From positions 310,001 to 374,000 of the forward strand of contig JAWKLQ010000006.1 of assembly GCA_041392665.1 (NCBI GenBank): a stretch of 64,000 bases of DNA, given 5' to 3'. The notes beneath the pieces were generated by a model that was given only the letters and a program-made list of their open reading frames with translations, was not told the DNA's origin and made no database searches. This DNA comes from Flavilitoribacter sp020436695. GTDB lineage: Bacteria > Bacteroidota > Bacteroidia > Chitinophagales > Saprospiraceae. A program made the position numbers and the translations under genes. Below are positions 18,038 to 27,797 of the stretch, in pieces (position 1 is the first letter of the stretch; every line of letters begins with the position of its first letter).

Positions 18038-19882
18038 ATGAAGCGTTCTTTCTGTATGATCTTTCCGGTCCTGCTTTTGGGTATTTCCAATTTGACGGCT
18101 CAATTCAATATTGCACATCTTTCGGAAGCCAAGAGTAACATAGCTACCGTACGTTTTGGGGATAAAGTATTCTTTGTAAGTGGCAAAACCAATGGTTCGG
18201 ATAGCCGGCTGGTAGAAACCTACCATATTTCCACTAACTCCTGGAGTGAAGAGGAGTACACCAATGATGGTGTATTGGGAATGCAGTTGATGGCTACAGA
18301 TAGCTATGCCATGGGCTACCATCTCTTAGGCGTAAATCTCCTCCTGGAAGAACTCATTCTTTACAATAACTATACCGGAGTATGGCAAAGACTGGATCAT
18401 CCGGACGTTGCTTATAACAACTCTGAAAGCATATGTTTCACCATCGGAGAAAAAGCTTATCTCACGGACGGTACCAATTCCAACACGGCAGATGTTTACG
18501 ATTTTACATCGGATACCTGGACGGTGGATACTTTACCGTTTGCCAAGAGGGATATCGGTTTTGCCAGCGTGAATAACAAGCTCTTCTTCATGGCAGGAAG
18601 AACCGATTTCAGTACCTGGTCGAGGCGGGCAGACGTTTATAACTTGGATACGGATACCTGGGAGTGGTTCAATCTAACCATTCCCAGAAGTAACTTCAGG
18701 ACGATCGTTGCCGGCAATAAGATCGTAATCGCCGGTGGCCGAAACAGCAATGTCTCCCCTACCGGTCTGGTAGATCTGATCGAGATCATTGATGCCGACA
18801 CCTACGAAATCAGCACTCTCCAGCTCAGCAAAAAAAAGATCAACATGCAAGGTGCTGCGGCCAATAACAAAGTCGTGTTCATCGGCGGCAACTCTTCAGA
18901 AGCAGAAATCATCGACTTAACGGAGAATAGTAAGCAAATAGTGGATCTTGGGGTGGGTGGCAATCTGGAAGGACTACAGGCAGCTGTGCTTGGAGAGCAG
19001 ATCGTCTTTGCCGGTGCAAGCGGGGCCAATGGCCAATATGCCTTCGTTTACCATACCGGTACCGACACCTTTTCGACCATCGAGCTGGATTTTGCCCGAA
19101 CAGGAGTGGCAATGGCCGTTACGGACCAGAGCATTTTGATAGCCGGTGGAGAGAAAACAGACGGTCAGGCCACCAGCGAGATCGTGATTTTGGAATCCGG
19201 CTGCTTCGGTGAATTATCCGACGCAGATGGAGATGGAGTTTGCGATACTTACGACCAATGCCCCGGTTTCGATGATCTCCAGGATTCCGACCAAGACGGC
19301 CTGCCTGATGGTTGTGATCCCTGTGTAAATCTGAATGGAGAACTCTGCAACGGTACTCCCTGTATTATCGATCCTGCGATTATCTCATCCGGTGGATATA
19401 TTGCCGAGGAGAGCCTGCAGGCAACTGGCACTATTCCTGCTGACGGAGAAGTCAGATTCTATGCTCCTGAAGTTATCAGTCTGTTACCAGGATTCAATGC
19501 CCAGGCTGGCGCGAAATTTAGTGCCCAGATCGCCACTTGTGAACCTTTTGTACTTAACTTCGAAAAATCAAGAGTAAAGGAATCAACAACAAATGCCGGG
19601 AATCCGAAATTGTCAGATCATCCAGTACCTGTAGCTGTTCGTGTTTTCCCAAATCCTTTTTCCACTTCGTTTGAACTGCAATTTTCTTCCATAGCTTCTA
19701 AAGACGATACAGAAATAGATATCTGGATCGTCGATCAACTGGGGCAGATCCAATACCAAAAACAACGCCACCTTCCGAGCAATAATTTAACCATTCCTAC
19801 AGCCGACTGGCCGGCCGGGCTTTATTTTATTCAATTCAGATGTGGTTACAGATACGGCGTGCAAAAGGTTGTAAAGAATTGA
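18038..19882 (+). CDS. Kelch-repeat exoprotein with T9SS sorting domain
   Basis: A 614-aa secreted protein. I placed the start at the ATG at 18038, which gives a normal signal peptide (MKRSFCMIFPVLLLGISNLTAQ). Residues ~25-390 contain kelch-like beta-propeller repeats (recurrent blocks such as KLFFMAGRTDFSTWSRRADV and KIVIAGGRNSN). Two thrombospondin type-3-like calcium motifs follow (DADGDGVCDTYDQCP, DSDQDGLPDGCDPC). The final ~80 residues are a type A T9SS sorting domain (VFPNPFS start, WPAGLYFIQF, terminal QKVVKN). It should cross the outer membrane by the T9SS and be anchored or released. porV lies 0.9 kb downstream. Confidence 0.82.
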   Translation: MKRSFCMIFPVLLLGISNLTAQFNIAHLSEAKSNIATVRFGDKVFFVSGKTNGSDSRLVETYHISTNSWSEEEYTNDGVLGMQLMATDSYAMGYHLLGVNLLLEELILYNNYTGVWQRLDHPDVAYNNSESICFTIGEKAYLTDGTNSNTADVYDFTSDTWTVDTLPFAKRDIGFASVNNKLFFMAGRTDFSTWSRRADVYNLDTDTWEWFNLTIPRSNFRTIVAGNKIVIAGGRNSNVSPTGLVDLIEIIDADTYEISTLQLSKKKINMQGAAANNKVVFIGGNSSEAEIIDLTENSKQIVDLGVGGNLEGLQAAVLGEQIVFAGASGANGQYAFVYHTGTDTFSTIELDFARTGVAMAVTDQSILIAGGEKTDGQATSEIVILESGCFGELSDADGDGVCDTYDQCPGFDDLQDSDQDGLPDGCDPCVNLNGELCNGTPCIIDPAIISSGGYIAEESLQATGTIPADGEVRFYAPEVISLLPGFNAQAGAKFSAQIATCEPFVLNFEKSRVKESTTNAGNPKLSDHPVPVAVRVFPNPFSTSFELQFSSIASKDDTEIDIWIVDQLGQIQYQKQRHLPSNNLTIPTADWPAGLYFIQFRCGYRYGVQKVVKN

Positions 19883-20033
19883 TTGCAGGCTAACCAATGG
19901 TTAATTTTTCATTTCGAAAAGGCCAGCCCTTTCCAGGCAATTATCTAATTTCATTTGGTTGCTTAACCCCATTAATCGTAATTTCCCCTGGTATAGAACT
20001 ATCAACCATTAACCTTAAAAATCCGCAAAACCA

Positions 20034-20489
20034 GTGAGAATATTCGTACCTATCATTCGATTCATGCTTCTAAGTTTTGCCATTCTACTGATCCCTTCCG
20101 CCTGTAAAAAGGATAAAAATGTACCCCGAGAAGACAAATGCTATATCTCAGCCAATGTAGACGGCCGTGATTATTACTGGGTGTTAAGTGAAAGTAACTG
20201 CTCATTTAACAATCAAAAACTCCAGGTAGGTGACATTGCATCCGATGAAGCAGAGCTCACGATCGACCCAGTGGACGGCTCCGGCAATTATTTCACCATC
20301 GATCCAGACCGCGATTTTACTATTTTTCTGACGCTGGGGCCCGCCAACCAGATCTACATTGGCGATGTAGAGATCACGATCTCATCTCTCTCTTCAAACG
20401 AAACATCCGGTACCTTTGAGGGCATTTTTACGGATATCAGCGGAACCATCTATCAGGTGGCAAATGGGGAGTTTCGGGCAGAATTTTAG
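20034..20489 (+). CDS. Hypothetical lipoprotein
   Basis: A 151-aa protein starting with GTG. Residues 1-24 form a lipoprotein signal (hydrophobic LLSFAILLIPSAC with Cys24). An internal ATG at 20064 would remove the basic n-region, so GTG is preferred. The mature domain is acidic and beta-rich (KCYISANVDGRDYYWVLSES, then ITISSLSSNETSGTFEGIF), resembling small periplasmic Bacteroidota lipoproteins of unknown role (DUF6252-like in pattern; this match is from memory and weak). It follows the kelch exoprotein by 151 bp. Confidence 0.6.
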   Translation: MRIFVPIIRFMLLSFAILLIPSACKKDKNVPREDKCYISANVDGRDYYWVLSESNCSFNNQKLQVGDIASDEAELTIDPVDGSGNYFTIDPDRDFTIFLTLGPANQIYIGDVEITISSLSSNETSGTFEGIFTDISGTIYQVANGEFRAEF

Positions 20490-20495
20490 GGTATT

Positions 20496-20590
20496 CGGGT
20501 GTTGACGTGTTTTGGTGCTCGGGTGCTCAGGTGTTGAGGTACGCACCCGAGCACGTCAACACCCGAGCACCTGAACCCACCAACACCTCA
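20496..20590. repeat. Intergenic stutter hairpin, GGTGTTGA/GGTGCTC type
   Basis: The left arm 20496-20540 strings together GGTGTTGA, GGTGCTC, GGGTGCTC and AGGTGTTGA. The right arm 20541-20590 carries the complement (CACCCGAGCACGTCAACACC and onward). The arms meet with almost no loop. Architecture is the same as the other stutter hairpins, with a different base unit. It starts 7 bases after the lipoprotein stop. Confidence 0.7.
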
Positions 20591-20704
20591 CACCTCCAAA
20601 CCAACCGTTCGATACTAAAATCTACCGCTCCAACAATATCCCGCTCTTTTTTGCGTATTCATATTGGCAAGGAATTTGTTAAGGACTTTAACAGAATAAA
20701 AGTC

Positions 20705-20712
20705 TAGTTTTG
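20705..20712 (+). promoter_or_regulatory. Bacteroidota -7 promoter element of porV
   Basis: TAGTTTTG matches TAnnTTTG and lies 31 bases before the porV ATG. AATTTGTT around 20673-20680 may serve as the -33 TTG region. Confidence 0.55.
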
Positions 20713-20743
20713 TATTCCTTTTTTGAAAAATTAAAAGAATCTC

Positions 20744-21958
20744 ATGAAGAAGAACTTACTTCTTGGTTTACTGGTCCTGGTTTGCGTATTCAGCCTGAGC
20801 GAGACAACACATGCCCAATGCATTCAGGGCGCCAATGGTAAATACTACAGCCTGAACGGCGGCGAGTGTATCAATACCATCGTTACCGCAGTACCTTTTC
20901 TGCGTATCGTTTCCGATGCACGTTCCGGCGCAATGGGAGATGTAGGTCTTGCCATTTCACCGGATGCCAATTCCATTCAATTCAATTCCTCCAAGCTGGT
21001 ATTTGCTGAAGAAGAAGGTGCAATTTCCGCCTCTTACTCTCCCTGGTTGCAGGCACTGGGTCTGAATGATGTATACCTGGCCTACCTGACCGGTTACAAA
21101 AAAATTGACGAAGATCAGGCGCTCACGGCCAGTTTGCGCTATTTCTCCCTGGGTAATATCCAGTACACGGATGTAAACGGCGAAAACCTGAATGAGGGAC
21201 GCCCGAATGAATTTGAAGTAGCCGTGGGTTATTCCCGCCGGCTGGCAGAAAATTTCTCTGCCGGTATCACCGGTAAATTCATCTATTCCAATCTGGCCGC
21301 CGGTCAGCAACTGGAAGGCGGTGAGGTGATCGAGGCCGGTCTGGCCGGTGCTGCGGACTTTTCCATCACTTATGACAATGAGATCGACCTCGGGTCTACC
21401 AATTCCGACCTGATGGTAGCCCTGGCCGTTTCCAATATCGGCTCCAAGATCACCTATACCAAGTCGCTGGACCGGGACTTCCTGCCGGCCAATATCGGCC
21501 TGGGTGCTGCGTGGACGTTGCATCTGGATGATTACAACACCCTGACCTTTGCCACCGATATCAATAAGCTGCTGGTGCCTTCTCCCTGCCTGGGCGGAGC
21601 GGCCGTATGCGATCTGGATGGCAACGGAAAAACAGATTATAAAGAGCAGTCTTCCATTGCTGCCGCTTTCAAATCCTTCGGTGATGCCCCCAATGGTTTC
21701 GAAGAGGAAATGAAGGAATTGATGTACAGCTTCGGTATGGAATACTGGTACGATCAGCAGTTTGCCGTCAGAGCGGGTTACTTCAGCGAGCACGCTACGA
21801 AAGGCGGACGTAAGTTCCTGACCGTGGGTGTAGGTCTGAAATACAATGTTTTCGGCCTGAACTTCTCTTACCTGGTACCCACCACCAACCAACGGAATCC
21901 GCTGGATAATACACTGCGGTTCTCCCTGTTGTTCGACTTTGCAAACTACAATGAATAA
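20744..21958 (+). CDS. porV: Type IX secretion system outer-membrane protein PorV
   Basis: A 404-aa FadL-like outer-membrane barrel. A signal peptide (ending ETTHAQ) is followed by the strongly conserved PorV start PFLRIVSDARSGAMGDVGLA and SPDANSIQFNSSKLVFAEE. Later blocks AISASYSPWLQALGLNDVYL and the terminal NTLRFSLLFDF fit the family, and the length is normal. PorV is the shuttle that takes cargo from the SprA translocon and hands it to the PorU sortase. A calcium-like insert (CDLDGNGKTDYKEQS) sits near residue 290. It has its own promoter and a strong terminator. Confidence 0.93.
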   Translation: MKKNLLLGLLVLVCVFSLSETTHAQCIQGANGKYYSLNGGECINTIVTAVPFLRIVSDARSGAMGDVGLAISPDANSIQFNSSKLVFAEEEGAISASYSPWLQALGLNDVYLAYLTGYKKIDEDQALTASLRYFSLGNIQYTDVNGENLNEGRPNEFEVAVGYSRRLAENFSAGITGKFIYSNLAAGQQLEGGEVIEAGLAGAADFSITYDNEIDLGSTNSDLMVALAVSNIGSKITYTKSLDRDFLPANIGLGAAWTLHLDDYNTLTFATDINKLLVPSPCLGGAAVCDLDGNGKTDYKEQSSIAAAFKSFGDAPNGFEEEMKELMYSFGMEYWYDQQFAVRAGYFSEHATKGGRKFLTVGVGLKYNVFGLNFSYLVPTTNQRNPLDNTLRFSLLFDFANYNE

Positions 21959-21980
21959 CCTCTAAGTGAGGATCACATTG

Positions 21981-22023
21981 AAATGGCAGATCTCTTCATT
22001 TGAGATCTGCCATTTTTGTTTTT
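21981..22023 (+). terminator. Rho-independent terminator of porV
   Basis: AATGGCAGATCTC and GAGATCTGCCATT form a 13-bp perfect stem with a 7-base loop, followed by a T-rich run (TTTTTGTTTTT). It starts 23 bases after the porV stop. Confidence 0.85.
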
Positions 22024-22096
22024 AATATCTTGCCGGTAGTCTACCAACGAATCATCTTGCTTTGCTGTTTGTAGAAAAGACTTTGATGAAACCAGG

Positions 22097-22421
22097 CGTT
22101 CGGCGTAGGCTGCGCCTTAATGTCGTCAACTTAAGCCCACGCGCGCCCGGCATCCCATCCGCAAGCGGTTCACTCACTATGTGAGTTCATCCTAAAGGGA
22201 GGCTCTCCCACGCAGGAATTCTGCGGGCTGGATTCCCTTTAGGCTTAGGGCGGGGGAAGGAAAAATCCTTAAGTTGACGACATTGAGGCTGCGTCGGGCT
22301 GTCTAAAAAACTCAGTTTTGCAACAGAAAATTACAAACTAAAATGAAACAAAATGTCGACCTTGAATACACAAAACGAAGTGTTAAGGACGTAACGACGC
22401 AGGCACAACTTACGCCGAACG
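22097..22421. repeat. Nested inverted-repeat element (MITE-like or structured RNA)
   Basis: The inner element is bounded by CCTTAATGTCGTCAACTTAAG (22115-22135) and its complement at 22268-22288 (20 of 21 match). It is flanked on both sides by AGGCTGCG (22107-22114 and 22286-22293). Within it are several small hairpins: CCGC-AA-GCGG, CTCAC-TAT-GTGAG and CCTAAAGGGA ... TCCCTTTAGG. An outer 11-bp inverted repeat CGTTCGGCGTA (22097-22107) / TACGCCGAACG (22411-22421) encloses the whole. There is no transposase frame. It looks like a non-autonomous mobile element or a folded RNA. Confidence 0.55.
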
Positions 22422-22495
22422 GGGTATTTATTTTTTGTTGAACATCATCGACCGTAGTTGCTGGTTCAAATTTTGGGAAGTATAAGTAATTGTTT

Positions 22496-22681
22496 ATGAG
22501 ATCTAAAATAATTGTTATTGGAGGATTAGGATTCGTTTCTTTTTTGGTTGTATTTCTTTTTACTGGATACGCTATATTTTTAATAATTTCAGGTATTTTT
22601 TGCTTTGCAATGTATATCCCAGACATTATCAGCAAACGAGAAGAGAAACAAAAGAAAATTGAAGACCACTTAATTGACTAA
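22496..22681 (+). CDS. Small hypothetical membrane protein
   Basis: A 61-aa protein from the ATG at 22496. It has two adjacent hydrophobic helices (IIVIGGLGFVSFLVVFLFTG and YAIFLIISGIFCFAMYI) and a charged tail (KREEKQKKIEDHLID). No family is recognised. It lies just beyond the nested inverted-repeat element in a low-GC patch. Confidence 0.4.
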   Translation: MRSKIIVIGGLGFVSFLVVFLFTGYAIFLIISGIFCFAMYIPDIISKREEKQKKIEDHLID

Positions 22682-22788
22682 AACGGCCCTATTGTCCATA
22701 GTATAGCGGGCCCTTCACTCGACCGCTAATCGACGTTTGCAACGTCCACCAGGTATCAATAGTTTTGATTCCTGGTTACTCTACACGA

Positions 22789-23295
22789 TCAATCAAACTG
22801 TACACTAATACCCGCCGACATCGCCCCTGCATTCCACTCCACCCGCATCGAGTGTTTATTATCCCCTTTTTTCTTTACCTCCTCATTATAGATCCTGACG
22901 GCTCTGAATTTGTACTTTCCGGCAACCAGTTGGAATACCAATCCCGCACCAATACCCACCACGCCCATTTTGATCAGCCCTTCGCTCAATTCCTTATCCT
23001 GCCGGGAGAACATCAGGCCACCGATAGTGAACAGGCTCCCCATACTATACCCGGCAACGCAGAGTTGATCACTCAACTGTGCGATCCGTAGTTCATTGTA
23101 GGCGGCCGGGTAGTCTTTCATAAAGAAAGCCATAACGGGCAAAGTCAGGGGTTTGCCTTTTAATAAATAATTGCGATTGAGAAATTCATTCCGATAGTAG
23201 ATCGTATCGGTTGGCGGTTGATCGCCGGGGATCTGAGCGGAAAGCACACCACAACCAAACAATAAAAAACAGAGCATACGTACCCGCGAGAGCAT
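22789..23295 (-). CDS. Hypothetical secreted protein
   Basis: A 168-aa protein with a signal peptide (MLSRVRMLCFLLFGCGVLSAQ; possible alternative lipobox FGCG). The mature part has one or two glycine-rich hydrophobic segments (GYSMGSLFTIGGLMF; GVVGIGAGLVFQLVAG) and a C-terminal strand-rich part (FRAVRIYNEEVKKKG). It resembles small Bacteroidota outer-membrane-associated proteins of unknown role. No neighbour on the same strand helps. Confidence 0.55.
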   Translation of the reverse strand: MLSRVRMLCFLLFGCGVLSAQIPGDQPPTDTIYYRNEFLNRNYLLKGKPLTLPVMAFFMKDYPAAYNELRIAQLSDQLCVAGYSMGSLFTIGGLMFSRQDKELSEGLIKMGVVGIGAGLVFQLVAGKYKFRAVRIYNEEVKKKGDNKHSMRVEWNAGAMSAGISVQFD

Positions 23296-23326
23296 AAAAA
23301 AAGCTTTGGCTGGTTAGAACGATGAT

Positions 23327-23473
23327 TGTCGAAAGTCGAAAGTCAACAGTCGTCAGTCGGTAGTCTGCAGTCAGTTTACTGCTTATGAATTTATTATTCG
23401 TCTTAGTAGCCCCTTGGTATTGTTCCGGGCTGTCTCAAATGACTGCCGACTATTGCCTATTGACTGCCGGCTA
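23327..23473. repeat. Intergenic stutter hairpin, AGTCGAA/AGTCAAC type
   Basis: Left arm 23327-23374 repeats GTCGAA, GTCAACA, GTCGTCA, GTCGGTA, GTCTGCA and GTCAG. Right arm 23440-23473 repeats the complement unit GACTGCCGACTATT / GACTGCCGGCTATT. A ~65-base loop separates them. It belongs to the same class as the other stutter hairpins. Confidence 0.7.
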
Positions 23474-23550
23474 TTTAACATTTTACCGCAAAATAGTTCA
23501 ATCTTTTGAATTTCTTTCTGAAATTGAGGGGTCGAAAATCAAAAATTAGT

Positions 23551-26448
23551 ATGCAACGCTTTATTCTCATCGGGGCAATTGTCCTTGCTTTCACCATTTT
23601 TGTTAGGGCACAGACCACTCCTCCACCCGCTACCCCCGCAGCGGAACGCATAAATGGCTTCAAGCTACGCAAATCACTGGCTGCCAGTACGCTCATTGAT
23701 GCATTGGAATTCAAGAACATTGGCCCTACGGTGCAATCCGGGCGGGTAGTCGACCTGGAGGTCAATCCCGATGACCCTACCGAGTTTTACGTCGCCTATG
23801 CGTCCGGAGGTCTTTGGAAGACCACAAATAACGGCATGTCTTTCAGCCCCTTGTTCGATAATGAAGTGGTCATGACCATTGGCGATATCGCCGTAGACTG
23901 GAAGAATAATACCATCTGGCTGGGTTCCGGAGAGGTCAACGCCAGCCGCTCTTCGTACGCCGGCACGGGCATGTATAAAAGTACCGACGGCGGCACCAAC
24001 TGGCAGGTTATCGGCTTGCCCGAAAGTCACACACATCGGTCGTATCATATTACATCCTACTGATCCCAATGTTGCCTGGGTAGCGGTATTGGGGCATTTA
24101 TATAGTCGAACCGGGAGCGGGGTGTTTACAAAACCACCAACGGTGGAAAGACCTGGGAACAGACGCTGTATGTGGACGATAACACCGGTGCGGTAGATCT
24201 GGTCATTGCGCCCGGTGATCCGAATACTTTATACGCCGCCACCTGGACCCGCGAACGACGCGCCTGGAATTTTGTGGAGTCCGGTACCGGCTCCGGCATC
24301 TATAAAAGCACCAATGGAGGTAAAACCTGGAGTCTGCTTACCAAAAAGAACAGCGGCTTTCCCTCCGGTGAAGGAGTAGGTCGCATCGGCCTGGATATCG
24401 GAAAGGATGCAAACGGAAAAACTGTACTCTACGCTGCCCTGGACAACTATGATCGCCGTCCGGAAGAACCCCAAGAAGAAGAAACACTCACCAAAGCAGA
24501 ACTACGCAAAATGAGTACGGAAGATTTTGCGGAGATCAAGGATTATCTGCTGGATGATTTTTTGCGCGGCAATGCCTTTCCACGTAAGTTTAATGCTGCC
24601 GGTATTAAAAAGATGATCCGCAATAATGAGCTTACCATCGAGGCGCTGGTGGCTTATACCGAAGATGCCAATTCGTTGTTGTTTGATACCCCCGTGATCG
24701 GACTGGAGATCTACCGCTCCGATGATGACGGCCGTTCCTGGCAGAAAACACACGATAGCTACATCGATTTTGTATACAACTCTTACGGCTATTACTTCGG
24801 CCAGATCAGGATCAATCCTTCCGATATCAATAAGATATATGTACTGGGAGTCCCGGTCATTCGCTCCGACGATGGAGGAAAGACCTTCAAATCCATCGGA
24901 GCACCCAACGTGCACTCCGATCACCACGCACTCTGGATCAATCCCAAAGATGCGGATCATCTCATATTGGGGAACGACGGTGGTGCCAATATCTCTTACG
25001 ATGACGGCACGACCTGGAACAATTGCAATATGCCCCCGGTAGGGCAGTTCTACGCCATTGCCGTTGACATGGCGGAACCCTATCGCGTCTACGGAGGGCT
25101 ACAGGATAATGGGGTATGGGTCGGCCCCAGCAACTATCGTTCCAGCCGGGGCTGGATGGCTTCAGGCCAGTACTCCTACCGGGAGATCCTCGGCGGCGAT
25201 GGTATGCAGGTGGCAGTAGATACCCGTGATAACAATACGGTATACACCGGTTTCCAATTCGGTAATTATTTCCGCATCAATCTACAGACAGAGCAGCGCA
25301 AATCCATTACCCCAAAGCACGAACTAGGTGAGCGGCCGCTGCGCTGGAATTGGCAGGCGCCCATTCACCTGTCCGTACACAATCAGGACATTCTCTATAT
25401 GGGCTCCAATAAGTTGCATCGCTCTTTTAACCAGGGAGATGACTTTCAGGAGATCTCCGATGATCTGACCAATGGGGGCCGAAAAGGAGATGTGGCATTC
25501 GGCACACTGACCACCATCCACGAGTCGCCTCTGCGTTTCGGTCTGATCTACACTGGCTCGGACGACGGCCTGGTGCACGTCACCCGCGATGGAGGTTTTC
25601 ACTGGGAAAAGATCATGAAAGGGCTACCGGAAAACCTGTGGGTCAGCCGGGTACAGGCCTCCGCTCACGCCGAAGGGCGGGTATACCTTTCGCTCAACGG
25701 TTATCGCTGGGACGATTTCAAGCCTTACACATATAGCTCTGATGATTACGGCCAGACCTGGACCCCCATCGGTAAAAACCTTCCTCCCGAACCAGTGAAT
25801 GTTATCAAGGAAGATCCCAAAAATGAGGATATTCTTTATGTAGGTACGGATAATGGCCTGTACATCAGTCTGGATCGCGGTAAGTCTTTCCATTACATGG
25901 ATAATAACTTACCGGCAGTGGCTGTTCACGATGTAGTGGTCCATCCACGCACCAACGAACTGATCGTCGGTACTCACGGACGTTCCCTGTATTTAGCTGA
26001 TATGACCCAGATACAGCAGTTTGATGAAGAACTGTTAGCACAGGCGCTCCACATTTTCGATTTTTCCAGCCAACGCTACAGTAGCCGCTGGGGCCGTACC
26101 GGCTGGTTTGCCGGCAGTGCAGCCCCTCAGTTGGAAATGCCCGTTTATGCCGGGGAAGACGGCGAAGCGACGATCCGGATAAAGACTACTGGTGACGATC
26201 CGCTGCTACTCAAAAGCTTCACCTCTGATCTGAACGCCGGGCTCAATTTCATTTCCTATGATCTCACAGTCAATCCCGAACAATTGGATAGCTATAAAGA
26301 ATGGCTCAACCGAAAGGTCAAGGAAAATGAAAAGCCGGTCTTGGTGAAAAAGGCGGATAATGGGGAATTGTATCTCCGGCCCGGCAAATATACGCTGGAA
26401 GTAGAAAAAGGCAGTGTAGTGGTGAAGAAGGAGCTGGAAGTGAAGTAG
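23551..26448 (+). pseudogene. BNR/sortilin-type repeat glycosyl-hydrolase-like protein, two compensating frameshifts
   Basis: A gene of about 965 codons in the family of secreted WD40/YVTN/BNR-like 'glycosyl hydrolases' of Bacteroidota. The start at 23551 gives a signal peptide (MQRFILIGAIVLAFTIFVRA). Repeated Asp-box-like blocks (KSTDGGTNWQV, KTTNGGKTWEQ, RSDDDGRSWQK, SSDDYGQTWTP) indicate a beta-propeller. The frame breaks near 24030 (one extra base in CACACAC) and is restored near 24107 (one missing C). Between them the second frame still encodes family sequence (IGRIILHPTDPNVAWVAVLG). As written, translation stops at 24063 and could restart at 24172. It is either a young pseudogene or a local sequence error. 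Confidence 0.75.
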
Positions 26449-26550
26449 ATAGTCGTCAGTCAGTCATAAGTTGTAAGTCGGGCTGTGAGTTCGGAAATTA
26501 GTTCTGACAAACCGACTTATGACTAATAGACTTACGACTATCCGACTTAT
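26449..26550. repeat. Intergenic stutter hairpin, AGTC/GACTTA type
   Basis: Left arm 26450-26481 runs AGTCGTCAGTCAGTCATAAG and TTGTAAGTCGG. Right arm 26511-26550 runs CCGACTTATGACTAATAGAC, TTACGACTATCCGACTTAT. The arms pair imperfectly around a 30-base loop. It fills the gap between the BNR gene stop and the lpxD promoter. Confidence 0.7.
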
Positions 26551-26562
26551 TCCAAGATTTTC

Positions 26563-26570
26563 TACCTTTG
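26563..26570 (+). promoter_or_regulatory. Bacteroidota -7 promoter element of lpxD
   Basis: TACCTTTG matches TAnnTTTG and ends only five bases before the ATG at 26576. A transcript starting the usual few bases downstream would be nearly leaderless. Confidence 0.5.
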
Positions 26571-26575
26571 CCTCC

Positions 26576-27625
26576 ATGCAACTATCAGCAAAAATCCTAG
26601 CGGAACTATTAGGAGGTGAAATAGAGGGAGATCCGGAAGTTTTGGTCAGCAAGCCCAGCCGAATTGAAGAAGGAGGAGTTGGAACGATCACTTTTTTGGG
26701 AAACGAAAAGTATGAGGCTTACGCCTACCAGACTGATGCTTCCATACTCCTGGTCAGTAGAGATTTCACACCTCGCCAATCGATCAGGTCTACCCTTATC
26801 CGGGTAGACAATGTATATCAGTCCATTGCTGTTTTACTGGAAAAATTTGGTCAGCAGAACGCCGCTCCGGCTACTATTGCCGATAGCGCGGTGGTCCATC
26901 CTGATGCCCGGATCGGGAATGACGTGAGCATCGGCCCGGCTGCAGTGATAGAAGCCGGCGTACAGATTGGCGACCAAAGTCGCATCAGCGCTCAGGTCTA
27001 TCTGGGACAGAATGTAAAGATCGGAAAAGGCGTGTTGCTGTATCCCGGGGTCCGCATTTTAAAGGATTGTGAACTGGGTGATAATTGCATTATTCACGCC
27101 AATACCGTGATCGGCAGTGACGGTTTCGGTTTCACGCCTCAGGCCAACGGCAGTTACCGCAAAGTACCTCATGTAGGTAATGTAGTGATTGAATCGGATG
27201 TGGAGATCGGGGCCAATTGTGCCATCGACCGGGCTTCCATCGGTTCTACCATCCTACGTCAGGGAGTGAAGCTCGACAATCTGGTGCACATCGCCCACAA
27301 CGTCGAGATCGGTGAACATACTGCCCTGGCCGGGCAAGTAGGCATTGCCGGTAGTGCTAAGATCGGTAAACACTGCCGCATGGGCGGCCAGGTGGGAATT
27401 GCCGGACATATCACCGTTGCCGATCAGACCCAGATCCAGGCGCAGAGTGGTATCGCCAGTTCCGTTAAAACACCGGGCACAGCACTATTCGGATCACCGG
27501 CAATCGGCTACAAAGACTTTATCAGATCTTTCTTGATTTTCAAAAAATTACCAGAGTTATACCGACGCCTGACGCAATTGGAAAAGGCCTACGGTGATGA
27601 ACAGGATACAACCGACAATGGCTGA
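26576..27625 (+). CDS. lpxD: UDP-3-O-acylglucosamine N-acyltransferase LpxD
   Basis: A 349-aa acyltransferase of lipid A synthesis, adding the N-linked hydroxyacyl chain to UDP-3-O-acyl-glucosamine. I chose the ATG at 26576 (MQLSAKILAELLGGEIEGD), the normal LpxD start; upstream frame sequence belongs to the hairpin repeat. Residues 1-100 form the uridine-binding domain. From ~105 onward hexapeptide repeats make the left-handed beta helix, with catalytic His in LVHIAHNVEIGEH. A C-terminal helix (FRSFLIFKKLPELYRRL-like) closes the trimer. It starts the lpxD - lpxC/fabZ - lpxA - ABC order. Confidence 0.95.
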   Translation: MQLSAKILAELLGGEIEGDPEVLVSKPSRIEEGGVGTITFLGNEKYEAYAYQTDASILLVSRDFTPRQSIRSTLIRVDNVYQSIAVLLEKFGQQNAAPATIADSAVVHPDARIGNDVSIGPAAVIEAGVQIGDQSRISAQVYLGQNVKIGKGVLLYPGVRILKDCELGDNCIIHANTVIGSDGFGFTPQANGSYRKVPHVGNVVIESDVEIGANCAIDRASIGSTILRQGVKLDNLVHIAHNVEIGEHTALAGQVGIAGSAKIGKHCRMGGQVGIAGHITVADQTQIQAQSGIASSVKTPGTALFGSPAIGYKDFIRSFLIFKKLPELYRRLTQLEKAYGDEQDTTDNG

Positions 27626-27763
27626 GTCCAGAACAAACCGCTCCTCAATACAAAAGGGTCAACTCAGGTGGCGGATTAAAAAATCAATTACTGATTATCA
27701 GTTATTTACCAGCTTCCGGCCAGCGTTTGCTGATCACCGGCCTACTATCTAAACACTAATTCA

Positions 27764-27771
27764 TATCTTTG
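27764..27771 (+). promoter_or_regulatory. Bacteroidota -7 promoter element of lpxC-fabZ
   Basis: TATCTTTG matches TAnnTTTG and lies 26 bases before the ATG at 27798. It suggests that lpxC-fabZ, lpxA and the ABC ATPase gene have their own transcript in addition to any read-through from lpxD. Confidence 0.6.
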
Positions 27772-27797
27772 CGCATTATTTCCAGAGTTAAATCCAT

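Noticed and set aside
22097..22421. Integron attC-like site (GTTCGGC / GCCGAAC pair)
   Set aside because: The two cores are in the wrong order for an attC site and are over 300 bases apart. No integrase is present.
22312..22635. Minus-strand frame of 107 codons opposite the small membrane protein
   Set aside because: Its composition is that of an antisense shadow and it runs through the inverted-repeat flank; the plus-strand frame has clear membrane helices.
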